A stretch of 64,000 nucleotides of DNA. It comes from Duganella sp. CF402 (GTDB lineage Bacteria; Pseudomonadota; Gammaproteobacteria; Burkholderiales; Burkholderiaceae_D). The notes below the pieces were generated by a model. It worked only from the letters and a program-made list of their open reading frames with translations, had not been told where the DNA came from and made no database searches. Below are positions 9,771 through 19,406 of the stretch, piece after piece (position 1 is the first letter of the stretch; the number at the start of each line of letters is the position of its first letter). The translations under genes were made by a program, and so were the position numbers. The stretch is from the NCBI RefSeq assembly GCF_900109645.1, contig NZ_FOBG01000001.1, positions 2,338,262-2,402,261 on the forward strand. Reading direction: 5' to 3'.

Positions 9771-11293
9771 GCACGCCGTCCGACAAAGCCCCCTACGCCG
9801 CGCATAACCGCGCCCCGGCCGGCGGCGCCGCAGCGGATTCGCCCGCCGCCGGAGGCGCAGGGGGCGCAATCCGCCTGCCGGCGGTCCACCTGATCCTGTC
9901 GGACGCCGGCTGCGAAACGCTCATCGCCGAATATGGCCGCGTGCAAACGCTGGAAACCGCCCGCGCCCTGCTGGCCGAGCTGCGCGCCATGCTGCTGGCC
10001 ACCCGCGATGGCGGCGCCGCCGCAACGGCAACCGGCGCACCGGACACCAGCATCCCATCCTTGCTAGCCATGCTGTCTGCACGGCTAAAAGAACAAAACA
10101 CCTCACCGCTGCGCCCCGTCTTCAACCTCACCGGCACCGTCCTGCACACCAACCTTGGCCGCGCCCTGCTGCCCGACAGCGCAGTGCAAGCCGTGGTGGA
10201 AGCATTGCGCTGGCCGATGAACCTCGAATGGGACATCGACACCGGCAAACGCGGCGACCGCGATAACCTGATCGAAGACCTGCTGCTGGAACTGACCGGC
10301 GCCGAAGCCGCCACCATCGTCAACAACAACGCCGCCGCCGTGCTGCTGATGCTGAACACCGTCGCCTTGGGTAAAGAGGTGATCGTCTCGCGCGGCGAAC
10401 TGGTGGAAATCGGCGGCGCCTTCCGCATTCCGGACGTGATGACGCGAGCCGGCGCGGTGCTGCGCGAAGTCGGCGCCACCAACCGCACCCACCTCAAGGA
10501 CTACGACGAAGCAGCGGGTCCGCAAACCGCGCTGATGATGAAGGTCCACACCAGCAATTACGCCATCACCGGCTTCACCAAGAGCATAGAGCTGGACGAA
10601 TTGGCGCCGCTGGCCAGGAAGCACAACATCCCGCTGGCCGTTGACTTGGGCAGCGGCACGCTGGTCGACCTTGAGCAATACGGCCTGCCGCACGAAACCA
10701 CCGTGCGCGAAACCATCGCCGGCGGCGCCGACCTGGTCACCTTCAGCGGCGACAAGCTGCTGGGCGGCCCGCAGTGCGGCATCATCGTCGGCCGCAAAGA
10801 CCTGATCGCGCAGATCAAAAAGAATCCACTGAAGCGCGCCCTGCGCGTCGGCAAACTCACGCTGGCCGCGCTGGAGCCGGTACTCGCGCTGTACCGCGCG
10901 CCCGACCTGCTGCCGGAACGCCTGACCACCCTCAAACTGCTGACCCGTCCTGCCGCCGCCATGCGCGCGCAAGCGCAAGCCATCCTGCCATCACTACAGG
11001 CGGCTTTGGGCAGCGGCTACGTGGTCAGCGACGAAGCGATGATGAGCCAGATCGGCAGCGGCGCACTGCCGGTCGACCAGCTGCACAGCCACGGGCTGGT
11101 GGTGCGCGCAGCGGCGACAACTGCCGAGGGCCGCATCAGCAACGCGCTCGGCGTGCTGGAACAGCGCCTGCGCGCCCTGCCCTTACCGGTCATCGGCCGC
11201 GTGGCGCAGGACGCGCTGTGGCTGGATCTGCGGTGCCTGCAGGAGCACCAGCAGCAACGCTTCATCGAACAACTGCCCCTGCTCACAGCATGA
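9767..11293 (+). CDS. selA: L-seryl-tRNA(Sec) selenium transferase SelA
   Basis: A 508-residue PLP enzyme that converts Ser-tRNA(Sec) to Sec-tRNA(Sec) using selenophosphate. Recognisable are [19 protein letters not shown], the NNNAAAVLL substrate loop and [15 protein letters not shown], whose Lys binds PLP. The protein is longer than the usual ~460 residues because of an Ala/Gly/Pro-rich N-terminal extension of about 35 residues before [10 protein letters not shown]. The start at 9767 overlaps fdhE by ATGA; a later start is possible. It overlaps selB by ATGA downstream. Confidence 0.93.
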   Translation: MSTPSDKAPYAAHNRAPAGGAAADSPAAGGAGGAIRLPAVHLILSDAGCETLIAEYGRVQTLETARALLAELRAMLLATRDGGAAATATGAPDTSIPSLLAMLSARLKEQNTSPLRPVFNLTGTVLHTNLGRALLPDSAVQAVVEALRWPMNLEWDIDTGKRGDRDNLIEDLLLELTGAEAATIVNNNAAAVLLMLNTVALGKEVIVSRGELVEIGGAFRIPDVMTRAGAVLREVGATNRTHLKDYDEAAGPQTALMMKVHTSNYAITGFTKSIELDELAPLARKHNIPLAVDLGSGTLVDLEQYGLPHETTVRETIAGGADLVTFSGDKLLGGPQCGIIVGRKDLIAQIKKNPLKRALRVGKLTLAALEPVLALYRAPDLLPERLTTLKLLTRPAAAMRAQAQAILPSLQAALGSGYVVSDEAMMSQIGSGALPVDQLHSHGLVVRAAATTAEGRISNALGVLEQRLRALPLPVIGRVAQDALWLDLRCLQEHQQQRFIEQLPLLTA

Positions 11294-13248
11294 TCGTCGG
11301 TACCGCAGGCCATATTGACCACGGCAAGACCACGCTCACGCGCGCGCTCACCGGCGTCGATACCGATCGCCTGAAAGAAGAAAAGGCGCGCGGCATCTCC
11401 ATCGAACTCGGTTACGCCTACACACCGCTCGGCAACGATATCCTCGGCGTGATCGATGTGCCGGGCCATGAGAAATTCATCCGCACGATGGCGGCCGGTG
11501 TGACCGGCATCGACGCCGCGCTGCTGGTGATCGCGGCCGACGACGGCATAATGCCGCAGACGCTCGAACATCTCGCCATCCTGCGGCTGCTGGGCGTGAA
11601 GCGCGGCGTGGTAGCCGTGACCAAGATCGACCGCGTCGATGCGGTGCAGCTCGAGCAGCTCGAACAGGAAATCCGCGCGCTGCTGAAGCCTACCGATTTC
11701 GCCGGCGCGCACATCTTCCGCACCAACGCCACACAGCCGGGCGACGTCGGCGTGCAGGCCCTGCTGCATCATCTCGGGCAGATGGCGACCACGTTGCCGG
11801 CCAATGACGAGCGGCGCTTGTTCCGGCTCGGCGTGGACCGCGTGTTCACGCTGGCGGGGCAAGGCACCATCGTCACTGGCACGGCGTTGGCGGGCAGCGT
11901 GCGCGTGGGCGATGCGTTGCAACTGGCGCCCGGCGGGCAGCAGGTACGCGTGCGCAGTATTCATGCGCAAAACCGTTCGGCGGAGGTGGGACGCGCGGGG
12001 CAGCGGCTGGCGTTGAACCTGAGCGGCGCCGGCAAGGACGATATCGCACGCGGCACGTGGGTGGTGGCGCCGGCGCTGGCCGAGTGTTCGCCGCGCGTGG
12101 ACGTGGAGCTGACGTTGACGCCGGACTGCGGCCTCACGCTGAAACCGTGGTCGCCAGTGCATGTGCACCTCGGCGCGGCGCATCACACCGCCAACGTTGT
12201 GCCGCTTGGTGATGAAGTGCTGGCGCCGGGCCATACCGGCCGCGTGCAGCTGGTGCTGGATGCGCCCGTACACGCGGTGCCGGGCGACCGCTTCGTGCTC
12301 CGCAACGCGCAAGCCACCACCACCATCGGCGGCGGCGTGGTGCTCGATCCGTTCGGGCCAGCCCGCAAACGCCGCAGCGAAGCCCGCACCGCCTGGCTGC
12401 AAGCGCTCGCCGATTTCATCGAAGGCGGCACCGGCGATGGCCGCACTAGCGACAGCCACGCCGCTGGCCGCATCGGCAACGCCTCCGGCGATATCGCCGC
12501 GCTGCTGGCGCGTGGCCCGCTCGGCTTGCGCACTTCGATGCTGGTGCGCCTGTCGCAACTGCCCGCATCGCAAATCGTCGCGCCGCCCGGCACTATCGAA
12601 GTGCCGCTGCAAGGCGACGACAAGCTGCTGATCGCCCCTGCCGAAATCCAGTCGCTGCAAGCCCGCACCCTCTCCGCGCTGGCCGACTTCCACGCCCGCG
12701 CGCCCGACGATGCCGGCCCCGAACTCTGGCGCCTGAAACGCATCGTCTCGCCCGACATGGAAGACCGCCTGTGGCGCCGCCTGATCGACACCCTGCTGGC
12801 CGACGGCGCCATCCACCAGCGCGGCCGCAGCCTGCACCTGCCCAGCCACAGCGTCGAACTCAGCGCCGAAGAACAGGCAATGGCCGCACCGCTGCTAGCC
12901 TCCCTGCTCGCAGGCGGCTTCGACCCGCCGTGGGTGCGCGACCTGATGCGCGAACACGCCATGCCGGAAGCCGAAGTGCGCCGCCTGCTGCTCAAGCTAT
13001 CCAAAACGGGAGAACTGAACCAAGTAGTGAAAGACCTGTTCTATCATCCGCAGCAGCTGGACGAACTGGCACGCATCGTCGCCACGCTGCCTGAAGTGCA
13101 GGCCGCCTCGTTCCGCGACGCCACCGGCCTCGGTCGCAAGCGGGCCATACAGATTTTGGAATTCTTCGACCGCGTCGGCTATACTCGGCGGGTCGGCAAC
13201 ATCCACCTGATACGACCTAACGCTGCATGGTCGTACAGCGCCAGCTAA
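11290..13248 (+). CDS. selB: Selenocysteine-specific elongation factor SelB
   Basis: A 652-residue EF-Tu-like GTPase that delivers Sec-tRNA(Sec) to the ribosome at SECIS-marked UGA codons. G1 is [14 protein letters not shown]3 is DVPGHEKF and G4 is TKID. These are followed by two beta-barrel domains and C-terminal winged helices that bind the SECIS loop ([22 protein letters not shown] and the terminal [20 protein letters not shown]). The start overlaps selA by four bases. selC begins five bases after its stop, so the tRNA may be co-transcribed. Confidence 0.95.
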   Translation: MIVGTAGHIDHGKTTLTRALTGVDTDRLKEEKARGISIELGYAYTPLGNDILGVIDVPGHEKFIRTMAAGVTGIDAALLVIAADDGIMPQTLEHLAILRLLGVKRGVVAVTKIDRVDAVQLEQLEQEIRALLKPTDFAGAHIFRTNATQPGDVGVQALLHHLGQMATTLPANDERRLFRLGVDRVFTLAGQGTIVTGTALAGSVRVGDALQLAPGGQQVRVRSIHAQNRSAEVGRAGQRLALNLSGAGKDDIARGTWVVAPALAECSPRVDVELTLTPDCGLTLKPWSPVHVHLGAAHHTANVVPLGDEVLAPGHTGRVQLVLDAPVHAVPGDRFVLRNAQATTTIGGGVVLDPFGPARKRRSEARTAWLQALADFIEGGTGDGRTSDSHAAGRIGNASGDIAALLARGPLGLRTSMLVRLSQLPASQIVAPPGTIEVPLQGDDKLLIAPAEIQSLQARTLSALADFHARAPDDAGPELWRLKRIVSPDMEDRLWRRLIDTLLADGAIHQRGRSLHLPSHSVELSAEEQAMAAPLLASLLAGGFDPPWVRDLMREHAMPEAEVRRLLLKLSKTGELNQVVKDLFYHPQQLDELARIVATLPEVQAASFRDATGLGRKRAIQILEFFDRVGYTRRVGNIHLIRPNAAWSYSAS

Positions 13249-13253
13249 ACCAA

Positions 13254-13349
13254 GGAAGGCATACTCATCCGGTGATGGGGCCGGGCTTCAAACCCGGTGG
13301 GGGGCGTCAGCCGCTCCCTCGTAAGTTCGACTCCTACTGCCTTCCGCCA
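13254..13349 (+). tRNA. selC: tRNA-Sec (anticodon UCA)
   Basis: A 96-base selenocysteine tRNA. The 8-bp acceptor stem GGAAGGCA (13254-13261) pairs with TGCCTTCC (13338-13345), followed by G and an encoded CCA. The anticodon arm CCGGG-CTTCAAA-CCCGG places TCA at 13288-13290. A long variable arm and a TTCGACTCC T-loop follow. The 8-bp acceptor and the overall length are diagnostic for tRNA-Sec. It lies just after selB. Confidence 0.97.
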
Positions 13350-14047
13350 TTCACTACTCCCACTACCAGGTCGATGGCCGCATCGAACTCGGCCGGTGTT
13401 TCTTCCAGCAGCGACCACAGGCGGTTGTGTTCCGCGCCGCGCACGATGTGCAGTTGACGTGATTCGGCGCGCGTAGCGGCGGCCACCAGGCGTTCCGAAA
13501 TCTCCAGCGGGATCACGGCGTCGTGCTCGGCGTGGATCACCAGCAGCCGCCCTTCAAAGCGCGACAGGATGTCCCACGCATCGCTGTCGGACCAGCTGCG
13601 CTCACGGCGAATCACTGCCGAAAACTCCGGACCGAACGGCACCTCGTAGGCCTCCGGCGTGTACACGCCCGGAACCATCAAGATCAGCGCATCGACACGG
13701 TGCTGCTGCGTCAGGCGGATGGCGTTGTAGGCGCCCATGCTGGAACCGAGCACCACCAGCGGTTCCGGCAGCGCTTGCGCCGCCATCACCGCCTGCGCCT
13801 GCCGCGTGCGGCTGGCGACCGACGATTGCGCCAGCGTGCCGCCGGTGTCGCCGTGGCCGATGGCATCAAAGCCCACACTGCCCACGCCACGCTGCTGCAA
13901 GGCGTTGCGCAGCAAATGGTGGCCGCGCCGCGTGCTGCCGCCGGCGCCGTGCAAGTACAGAATCGGATTGCCGCCGGCCCCCACATAATGGTCGGCCTTC
14001 AGCACAGTGCCGTCGAACGGCACGTCAAAATCAAGAATAGTCGTCAT
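13334..14047 (-). CDS. Alpha/beta hydrolase
   Basis: A 237-residue alpha/beta-hydrolase fold protein. It has the oxyanion segment ILYLHGAGGSTRRGHH, the nucleophile elbow VVLGSSMGAYNA (Ser in GxSxG), an Asp region VIHAEHDAVIPLE and a catalytic His near IVRGAEHNRLW. Start chosen at the ATG 14047; a TTG 18 bases upstream gives a longer form. It is convergent with selB-selC, and its last 16 bases overlap the tRNA-Sec acceptor and CCA end. The substrate cannot be told; lipases and esterases of this small type are broad. Confidence 0.85.
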   Translation of the reverse strand: MTTILDFDVPFDGTVLKADHYVGAGGNPILYLHGAGGSTRRGHHLLRNALQQRGVGSVGFDAIGHGDTGGTLAQSSVASRTRQAQAVMAAQALPEPLVVLGSSMGAYNAIRLTQQHRVDALILMVPGVYTPEAYEVPFGPEFSAVIRRERSWSDSDAWDILSRFEGRLLVIHAEHDAVIPLEISERLVAAATRAESRQLHIVRGAEHNRLWSLLEETPAEFDAAIDLVVGVVNGGRQ

Positions 14048-14170
14048 GGCCAGCAGCCTACCCAAGCTTGTCAGCTTTGTAAGTCTAGGTAATCGCCTCT
14101 ATCTTTCCGACCGGAATTATCATTCAGTGATAAAATATTTTTTCAGAAACTTTAATTTCTTTTGGATAAC

Positions 14171-15838
14171 ATGAAACTCTCGAACATGAAGGTTGGCAAG
14201 CGCCTTGCCATCGGCTTTGGTGCGACGCTATTGCTGCTGCTCGCCGTCGCTATCGCCAGCTGGATAAGCATCCGCCAGACTGCCGACGACACCAACGCCC
14301 TGCTCTCCCACCACCTCAAGACCGAACGCCTGGTCAGCGGCTGGAAAGCCATTGTCGAGACCAATGTACAGCGCGCCGTGGCCGCCGCCAAGACCTCCGA
14401 TCCGGCCGCCCAGAAGATGTTCGAGGACGGCATCGCCGCCAATAGCAAGATCGCAGAGGCCAATCAACGCGCTCTGGCCGAGCTGCTCGACGACCCGCAA
14501 GCCAAGGCCTTGCTGGACGCCGCGCTGGCACAGCGCACGGTCTACCAGGACGCCCGCAAGCGCGCCCTCGCCGCCAAGGCGGCCGGCGATATGGAGCAGG
14601 CCGAGCGCATCATCGCGCAGGAATTCGTTCCGGCCGGCGCCAGCTATGTGGCCAGGATGCAGGCGCTGGTCGAGCGCCAGCAGGCCGCCATCGACGAGAT
14701 CGGCGTCGCCATCAACCAGCGCAGCACCGGCTCGGCCTGGATGATCGCCATCCTGAGCGCGGCCTCGGTGGCGCTGGCATTGCTGCTGGGCTGGCTCATC
14801 AGCGGTTCGCTGCTCAAGCAGCTGGGCGGCGAACCGGACTACGCGGCCGGCATCACCGACCGCATCGCCGGCGGCGACCTGACCGTGCACGTGCAGCTGG
14901 CGCCGGGCGACCAGAGCAGCCTGTTGTACAGCATCGCCGCCATGCGCGACCGCCTGGCCGCCATCGTCAGCGAAGTGCGCCATAGTACCGAGGCCGTGGC
15001 CACCGCCTCCGATGAAATCGCCAGCGGCAACCATGACCTGTCGGTGCGCACCGAGCAGCAAGCCGGGGCGCTGGAAGAAACCGCATCGTCGATGGAAGAA
15101 CTGACCGCCACCGTCAAACAAAATACCGAGTTCTCGCGCCAGGCCGATCAGCTGGCGGCCAGCGCATCCGGCGTGGCCGCGCGCGGCGGCGAGGTGGTGG
15201 GCGGCGTGGTCAGCACGATGGAGGCGATCAGCGCTTCCTCGCGCCAGATCGTCGACATCATCGGCGTGATCGACGGCATCGCCTTCCAGACCAACATCCT
15301 GGCGCTGAACGCGGCAGTGGAAGCCGCACGCGCCGGTGAGCAGGGCCGCGGCTTTGCGGTGGTGGCGCAGGAAGTGCGCACGCTGGCGCAACGCTCGGCC
15401 AGCGCGGCCAAGGACATCAAGCAGCTGATCAGCGAATCGGTGGAGAAAATCTCGAACGGCAGCATGCTGGTCGATGAAGCCGGCAAGACGATGGACGAGG
15501 TGGTGCGCAGCATCCGCAACGTCAGCGAGATCATGGCGCAGATCACCGCCGCCAGTGGCGAGCAGGAAGCCGGTATCGAGCAGATCAACCGCGCCATCAT
15601 CGAGATGGACGGCGTGACGCAACAGAACGCCGCGCTGGTGGAAGAAGCTTCGGCGGCGGCCGGCGCCATGCAGGAGCAGGCCTCCCATCTGGCGGAGCTG
15701 GTCAGCGTGTTCAGGGTCGATGCCGCGAACCGCACAGCCAGCGTGACGCCGATCGGCAGGCCGCACGGCCACGCCGCACATCCGGCTCCGGCGCGGCTGC
15801 CGGCGCCGGTTCAGCAACGCAGCGCCACCGGACGCTGA
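14171..15838 (+). CDS. Methyl-accepting chemotaxis protein (Tsr/Tar type)
   Basis: A 555-residue inner-membrane chemoreceptor: TM1 at about residues 10-30, a four-helix-bundle ligand domain, TM2 near 190-212 ([22 protein letters not shown]), HAMP, methylation helices and the conserved hairpin tip [20 protein letters not shown], which contacts CheA/CheW. The ATG at 14171 matches the usual [12 protein letters not shown] opening of this family; a TTG nine bases earlier is the alternative. The C-terminus is Pro/Ala-rich without a CheR-binding pentapeptide. No chemotaxis genes are adjacent. Ligand unknown. Confidence 0.92.
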   Translation: MKLSNMKVGKRLAIGFGATLLLLLAVAIASWISIRQTADDTNALLSHHLKTERLVSGWKAIVETNVQRAVAAAKTSDPAAQKMFEDGIAANSKIAEANQRALAELLDDPQAKALLDAALAQRTVYQDARKRALAAKAAGDMEQAERIIAQEFVPAGASYVARMQALVERQQAAIDEIGVAINQRSTGSAWMIAILSAASVALALLLGWLISGSLLKQLGGEPDYAAGITDRIAGGDLTVHVQLAPGDQSSLLYSIAAMRDRLAAIVSEVRHSTEAVATASDEIASGNHDLSVRTEQQAGALEETASSMEELTATVKQNTEFSRQADQLAASASGVAARGGEVVGGVVSTMEAISASSRQIVDIIGVIDGIAFQTNILALNAAVEAARAGEQGRGFAVVAQEVRTLAQRSASAAKDIKQLISESVEKISNGSMLVDEAGKTMDEVVRSIRNVSEIMAQITAASGEQEAGIEQINRAIIEMDGVTQQNAALVEEASAAAGAMQEQASHLAELVSVFRVDAANRTASVTPIGRPHGHAAHPAPARLPAPVQQRSATGR

Positions 15839-15910
15839 TCCCGCAAGATGATGTGATGTTGGCGGCGCTGATTGTACAATGGCGGCATCACTCATCAGGG
15901 GACACAAGAA

Positions 15911-17317
15911 ATGCAAAAGATCGCTCTGCAAGCCGCCGCCATCGGCATGGCGCTCGCTTCCTTCGCCGCCCACGCGGCGCCGGCCCAAACCGCCGAACAA
16001 CTGTATCAAACCAACTGCGCCGCCTGCCACGGCACCAAGCTGGAAGGCGCGGTCGGCCCGACTCTGGGCGAGCACGCCTGGATCCACGGCGCGCCGACCA
16101 AGGCCAACCTCATCAAGATCATCAGCAAAGGCGTGCCGGAAAAGAATATGCCGGCCTGGTCGCCTGCGCTGAACGCGCAGCAGATCGCGCTGCTGGCCGA
16201 CTACATCGGCGCCAACGCCAACAAGAAGCTGGCGACGCCGGCTGCTACCGCTACTGCCGCAGCCGCCAAGCCAGCCGCCACCGGCCTGCTGGACGGCTTC
16301 AAGCTGCCGAAGGGATTCCACATCAGCGTCTATGCTGAAGGCGCGACGACCGCACGCAGCATGGTGGTGTCGGACAGCGGCATTGTGTACGTCGGTTCGC
16401 GCAAGGCCGGCAAGGTGTATGCACTGGTGCCGCGTGCGGACAAGCAATCGGCCGAGGTGGTGACCATCGCCGAAGGGCTGGAAAACCCGATCGGCGTCAC
16501 CCTGCTGAACGGCGCGCTGTACGTGGGCGAAATCGGCCGCGTGATCCGCTTCGACAATATCGACAAGCGCTACGCGCAAAAGCCGTCGTATGAAGTGGTG
16601 AAGGTCAGCCTGCCGAACGACAAATGGCACGGCGAGAAAGTCATCAAGGCCAGCCCGGACGGCAAGCTCTACATCCCGGTCGGCGCGCCATGCAATATCT
16701 GCGATACCGACGACACCAAGAGCGCCAAGATCTACCGCATGAACGCCGACGGCAGCCAGCTGGAAGAAGTGGCGCGCGGCGTGCGCAACACCGTGGGCTT
16801 CGCCTTCCATCCGACCACCAAGCAGCTGTGGTTCACCGATAACGGCCGCGATGAACTGGGCGACAACACGCCGTCGTGCGAGCTGAACGTGTTGACCAAG
16901 TTCGGCCAGCACTTCGGCTTCCCGTACTGCCACGGCGGCGTGGTGCCGGATCCGGAATTCGGCAAGGGCCGCACCTGCGAAGAGTTCGTTGAGCCGGTCG
17001 CCAAGCTGGGGCCGCACGTGGCGCCGCTGGGCCTGGGCTTCTACAGCGGCAAGCAGTTCCCGGAGGCGTACCGCAACAACATCTTCGTGGCCGAACACGG
17101 CTCGTGGAATCGCTCGACCAAGATCGGCTACACGGTGCGCTTCATTACCCTGTACGGCAACAAGCTGGTCAGTGACACCGCCTTCATCGACGGCTTCCTG
17201 CGTGGTGATGAAGTGGTGGGCCGTCCGGTGGACGTGGTCACGCAAGCCGACGGCTCGCTGCTCATCTCCGACGACTACGCCGGCCGCATCTTCCGCGTGA
17301 CTTACGACGGCAAATAA
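15911..17317 (+). CDS. Periplasmic cytochrome c / sorbosone dehydrogenase-like beta-propeller
   Basis: A 468-residue exported two-domain protein. The signal peptide MQKIALQAAAIGMALASFAAHA is followed by a small c-type cytochrome (CAACHG haem motif, distal Met in KNMPAW), then an Ala-rich linker. From about residue 135 there is a PQQ-sorbosone-dehydrogenase-like propeller with FTDNGRDELGDNTPSCELN, GQHFGFPYCHGG and NIFVAEHGSWNRS. Such fusions oxidise sugars or aldoses in the periplasm and pass electrons to the attached haem. Start at 15911 fits the signal peptide. Its stop overlaps the convergent DUF29 gene by 16 bases. Confidence 0.87.
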   Translation: MQKIALQAAAIGMALASFAAHAAPAQTAEQLYQTNCAACHGTKLEGAVGPTLGEHAWIHGAPTKANLIKIISKGVPEKNMPAWSPALNAQQIALLADYIGANANKKLATPAATATAAAAKPAATGLLDGFKLPKGFHISVYAEGATTARSMVVSDSGIVYVGSRKAGKVYALVPRADKQSAEVVTIAEGLENPIGVTLLNGALYVGEIGRVIRFDNIDKRYAQKPSYEVVKVSLPNDKWHGEKVIKASPDGKLYIPVGAPCNICDTDDTKSAKIYRMNADGSQLEEVARGVRNTVGFAFHPTTKQLWFTDNGRDELGDNTPSCELNVLTKFGQHFGFPYCHGGVVPDPEFGKGRTCEEFVEPVAKLGPHVAPLGLGFYSGKQFPEAYRNNIFVAEHGSWNRSTKIGYTVRFITLYGNKLVSDTAFIDGFLRGDEVVGRPVDVVTQADGSLLISDDYAGRIFRVTYDGK

Positions 17318-17733
17318 CCGTCTTTCAAAACCAGCCCGAAGTCCCATTCACGGACTTCGGGCAAATCGACCAGATTGGCCTCCCGGCCGGCGATGTCCAG
17401 CGCATCCTTCCATACCTGGTCATCCCACTCATCCTCTTCCAATAACTTGCGCAGGCTTGGCATTTTTCGGAACAGCTTTGCGATAGCCTCGCGCTGGGGC
17501 CGCATCGTATTGATCCCGCTTTTGCCGCGCCGATCGGGCTGATACTTCCACTTGAGCATATGCGCCATCAGGATCGCCATCCGGTGTGCCAGCTGATGGC
17601 GAGGGCTGATGTTCATATCGTCAATTTCTTCGACGATATGATCGATGTCCAGCAAAGCCCACTGGCCGGCGCGCAACAGCGCCACCTGCTCTTTCGCCCA
17701 GGCGGCGACATCCTCATCGTAGGCAGTGTTCAT
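17302..17733 (-). CDS. DUF29-family protein
   Basis: A 143-residue soluble protein with the DUF29 pattern: YDEDVAAWAKEQVALLR, then LDIDHIVEEIDDM, HRMAILMAHMLKWKYQP and a C-terminal segment about metabolised or damaged side chains common to the family (FGLVLKDGYLP). Function is not known; DUF29 genes are common, often multi-copy, in cyanobacteria and proteobacteria. The 3' end overlaps the cytochrome gene by 16 bases in convergent orientation. Confidence 0.8.
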   Translation of the reverse strand: MNTAYDEDVAAWAKEQVALLRAGQWALLDIDHIVEEIDDMNISPRHQLAHRMAILMAHMLKWKYQPDRRGKSGINTMRPQREAIAKLFRKMPSLRKLLEEDEWDDQVWKDALDIAGREANLVDLPEVREWDFGLVLKDGYLPS

Positions 17734-17780
17734 GGCAACCTCCTCAGTGATTGGACCGGGTGGCTGGCTAAAAGTTCAGT

Positions 17781-18269
17781 TCAAGTGGGAGAAACCGCCG
17801 CCGCTTGTGCGCGTTGCTCCATCACGGCAATGAGCTGGTACAAGCGCCTCTTGTTGTACTGCTGAAGCAAACACGGATAGAGATTGCCGACCGTATTGAA
17901 AAAGACAAAGCTGACACCTGTCTTCGGTCCATAGGCACTCCATGCGTAGATCGTCGCGACCATCATCACAGCAAAGCCCACCCAATGCGACACCTCCGCC
18001 GTCGCAATGTGTTTTCGAATCTCCTTGAGCAATTGCAGGTCGCGATTCTTCGGCAGTTTGATGTTGGTATTAAACATCCGCAGCGGCGTCGCCAGGAGGA
18101 TTTTCCGAAACCACCCGACGCCAAGAATTTCATACGTCTTTGAATCAGCAAACACATAGCGTGCGCTGATCCAGCTATAAAACGGCATCCGGCGCAGCAC
18201 CAGATCAGCGATGACTCCGATGATGAAGGACAGGAACATCACGGCGATCGGATTGCCTAGAAATTGCAT
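17781..18269 (-). CDS. Small integral membrane protein of unknown function
   Basis: A 162-residue protein with three or four hydrophobic helices: AVMFLSFIIGVIADLVL at the N-terminus, WVGFAVMMVATIYAW and VSFVFFNTVGNLYPCLLQQYNKRRL in the second half. The middle YEILGVGWFRKILLATPLRMFN recalls the CrtO-type acyltransferase family, but I cannot confirm it. It lies beside the distal end of the integron array and has the same orientation as the cassettes, yet no attC site separates it clearly. ATG at 18269 has a GAGGAAG ribosome site. Confidence 0.65.
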   Translation of the reverse strand: MQFLGNPIAVMFLSFIIGVIADLVLRRMPFYSWISARYVFADSKTYEILGVGWFRKILLATPLRMFNTNIKLPKNRDLQLLKEIRKHIATAEVSHWVGFAVMMVATIYAWSAYGPKTGVSFVFFNTVGNLYPCLLQQYNKRRLYQLIAVMEQRAQAAAVSPT

Positions 18270-18356
18270 TCTTGCTTCCTCAAATAATTGACTGCAGATT
18301 CAACGGGCGCCGAAGGCAATCCTCTGACCAGGAATTATCATAGCTGCCTGGCAAAT

Positions 18357-18530
18357 TCACCGCCATATGGTTTTCTCGCGAGCCTCAAGAAAGCGGAGTC
18401 CGTTCTCGTGCGCCGCATTGCGCTTGGCTGTCTGCATGTAGTCAAAGGCCTGCTGCTCGTTGATAACAACGAAGGACCTTCGCTTGGGCCTCGATACGGG
18501 CGCCGCGTTTGTTGTGCTTTTGATCGTCAT
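18357..18530 (-). CDS. Integron cassette 9: 57-residue hypothetical protein
   Basis: A short basic protein (KSTTNAAPVSRPKRRSFVV, then INEQQAFDYMQTAKRNAAHE). The ATG at 18530 has a GGGAGG ribosome site eight bases upstream, which favours it over a GTG nine bases earlier. No membrane segment and no family recognised; size and charge would allow a nucleic-acid-binding or antitoxin-like role but nothing shows it. It is the distal cassette, and I see no attC after it. Confidence 0.55.
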   Translation of the reverse strand: MTIKSTTNAAPVSRPKRRSFVVINEQQAFDYMQTAKRNAAHENGLRFLEAREKTIWR

Positions 18531-18550
18531 CCGAGACACCTCCCAATGCC

Positions 18551-18611
18551 GCTTAACGTGATTGAATTAACCGGCGCGCGTTAGCGCGTCAGCTGGAACT
18601 GAAGGTTAGAC
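18551..18611 (-). repeat. attC site, cassette 8
   Basis: 61 bp. Minus-strand R'' is GTCTAAC (18605-18611) and R' is GTTAAGC (18551-18557). The inner part GGCGCGCGTTAGCGCGTC is self-complementary. Confidence 0.85.
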
Positions 18612-18617
18612 ATATAG

Positions 18618-18915
18618 CTACGCAAATAGAGCTGTGTACTCGGATGCTCGATGCGCATCGATCCCCCTTGCCTGCTCAACATAAAGCTGGTGAGCACTCG
18701 GCTTCAGAAAAACATCCGGCCGAGTCGTCGGCCCCGTCAACCGAAGTTCTGCTTCTAGACCAAGAGAGCCATTCGAGGCTGGAATTTCATTGGCAATTCG
18801 GTCATCGAATGGCGGCTCGCCCTTCGGTCGAAAGCTTCGCGGCATCGTCGGGGCGACGAAAAGTCAGCTCCATTTCTTCCAGCGGATGTTCCTCACCGCA
18901 TTTTGAGCAAATCAA
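18618..18915 (-). pseudogene. Integron cassette 8: broken DUF2199 gene
   Basis: Two reading frames together resemble a DUF2199 protein. The first frame starts at TTG 18915 (AAAGG ribosome site) and gives MICSKCGEEHPLEEMELTF, the N-terminal zinc-ribbon of the family, but stops near 18803. The second frame continues to the TAG at 18618 with DVFLKPSAHQLYVEQARGID, which fits the family's C-terminal RP-x-HPLAxEQxxGI pattern. The central DUF2199 region (the FIRG motif) is absent, so an internal deletion plus frame change is likely. The C-terminal frame also has its own ATG at 18845. Confidence 0.6.
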
Positions 18916-18930
18916 AGGAAGTACCTTTCT

Positions 18931-18989
18931 GTCTAGTGTGCACAATAGTCGGCGCGCGTTGCGCGTCCGCGTTGATTAACGGGTTAGGC
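18931..18989 (-). repeat. attC site, cassette 7
   Basis: 59 bp. R'' is GCCTAAC (18983-18989); R' is the degenerate ACTAGAC (18931-18937). It aligns along its length with the 60-bp attC at 20813-20872 (shared GGCGCGC and CGCGTTGATT blocks). Confidence 0.75.
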
Positions 18990-18993
18990 ATTA

Positions 18994-19329
18994 TTACCGC
19001 TCCCGATGGAATAACTCACTTGACGAGCACTCATTGAATTCGGAATAGAGTGCGCAAATCAGGTGGTCATCAACCTCAAGGGCGTTCAAAACAAGCTTCT
19101 TGGAACTGGACTCTCGGAAGAGATGTATTTCCGTCCACGAGTCGCCGGTCCTCGGGAGAACTCTGCCGGTAAGGCGCGAAAAAGAACTCGGTTTTGGCCC
19201 AGCAGGCTCCTGCTCAAAAATGACTTCTCCGTTGTCGCTGATGGTCAAGGTATCTCGATACGTTTCCCACAGAAGGCTTCCTCCGTGGACTTCTGCAAAT
19301 ACCTTTAGATCGGTAACAAACCTCTTCAT
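18994..19329 (-). CDS. Integron cassette 7: 111-residue hypothetical protein
   Basis: A soluble, acidic protein with many beta-type stretches (LLWETYRDTLTISDNGEVIF, then KLVLNALEVDDHLICALYSE). It has no signal peptide and no membrane helix. ATG at 19329 follows the attC junction closely, as in most cassettes. No family recognised. GC is visibly lower than in the core genes. Confidence 0.7.
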   Translation of the reverse strand: MKRFVTDLKVFAEVHGGSLLWETYRDTLTISDNGEVIFEQEPAGPKPSSFSRLTGRVLPRTGDSWTEIHLFRESSSKKLVLNALEVDDHLICALYSEFNECSSSELFHRER

Positions 19330-19334
19330 GGTCC

Positions 19335-19406
19335 CCCTAACGTGTGCGATAACCGGCAGCTGGAGCGCACAGCGCGGAAGTCGTCCGGTTGCTTAAGTTG
19401 TTAGGC
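19335..19406 (-). repeat. attC site, cassette 6
   Basis: 72 bp. R'' is GCCTAAC (19400-19406) and R' is GTTAGGG (19335-19341). The stop codon of the cassette 6 gene (19401-19403) is inside R''. Inner arms CCGG...CCGG pair around the centre. Confidence 0.85.

Noticed and set aside
14228..17347. A 1039-residue minus-strand frame across the chemoreceptor and cytochrome genes
   Set aside because: It is a GC-rich antisense shadow; the plus strand there has clear domain-bearing genes.
18298..18356. A ninth attC site beyond cassette 9
   Set aside because: GTTGAAT on the minus strand (18298-18304) fits an R' box, but no R'' partner or internal stem is visible; left as the array end only.
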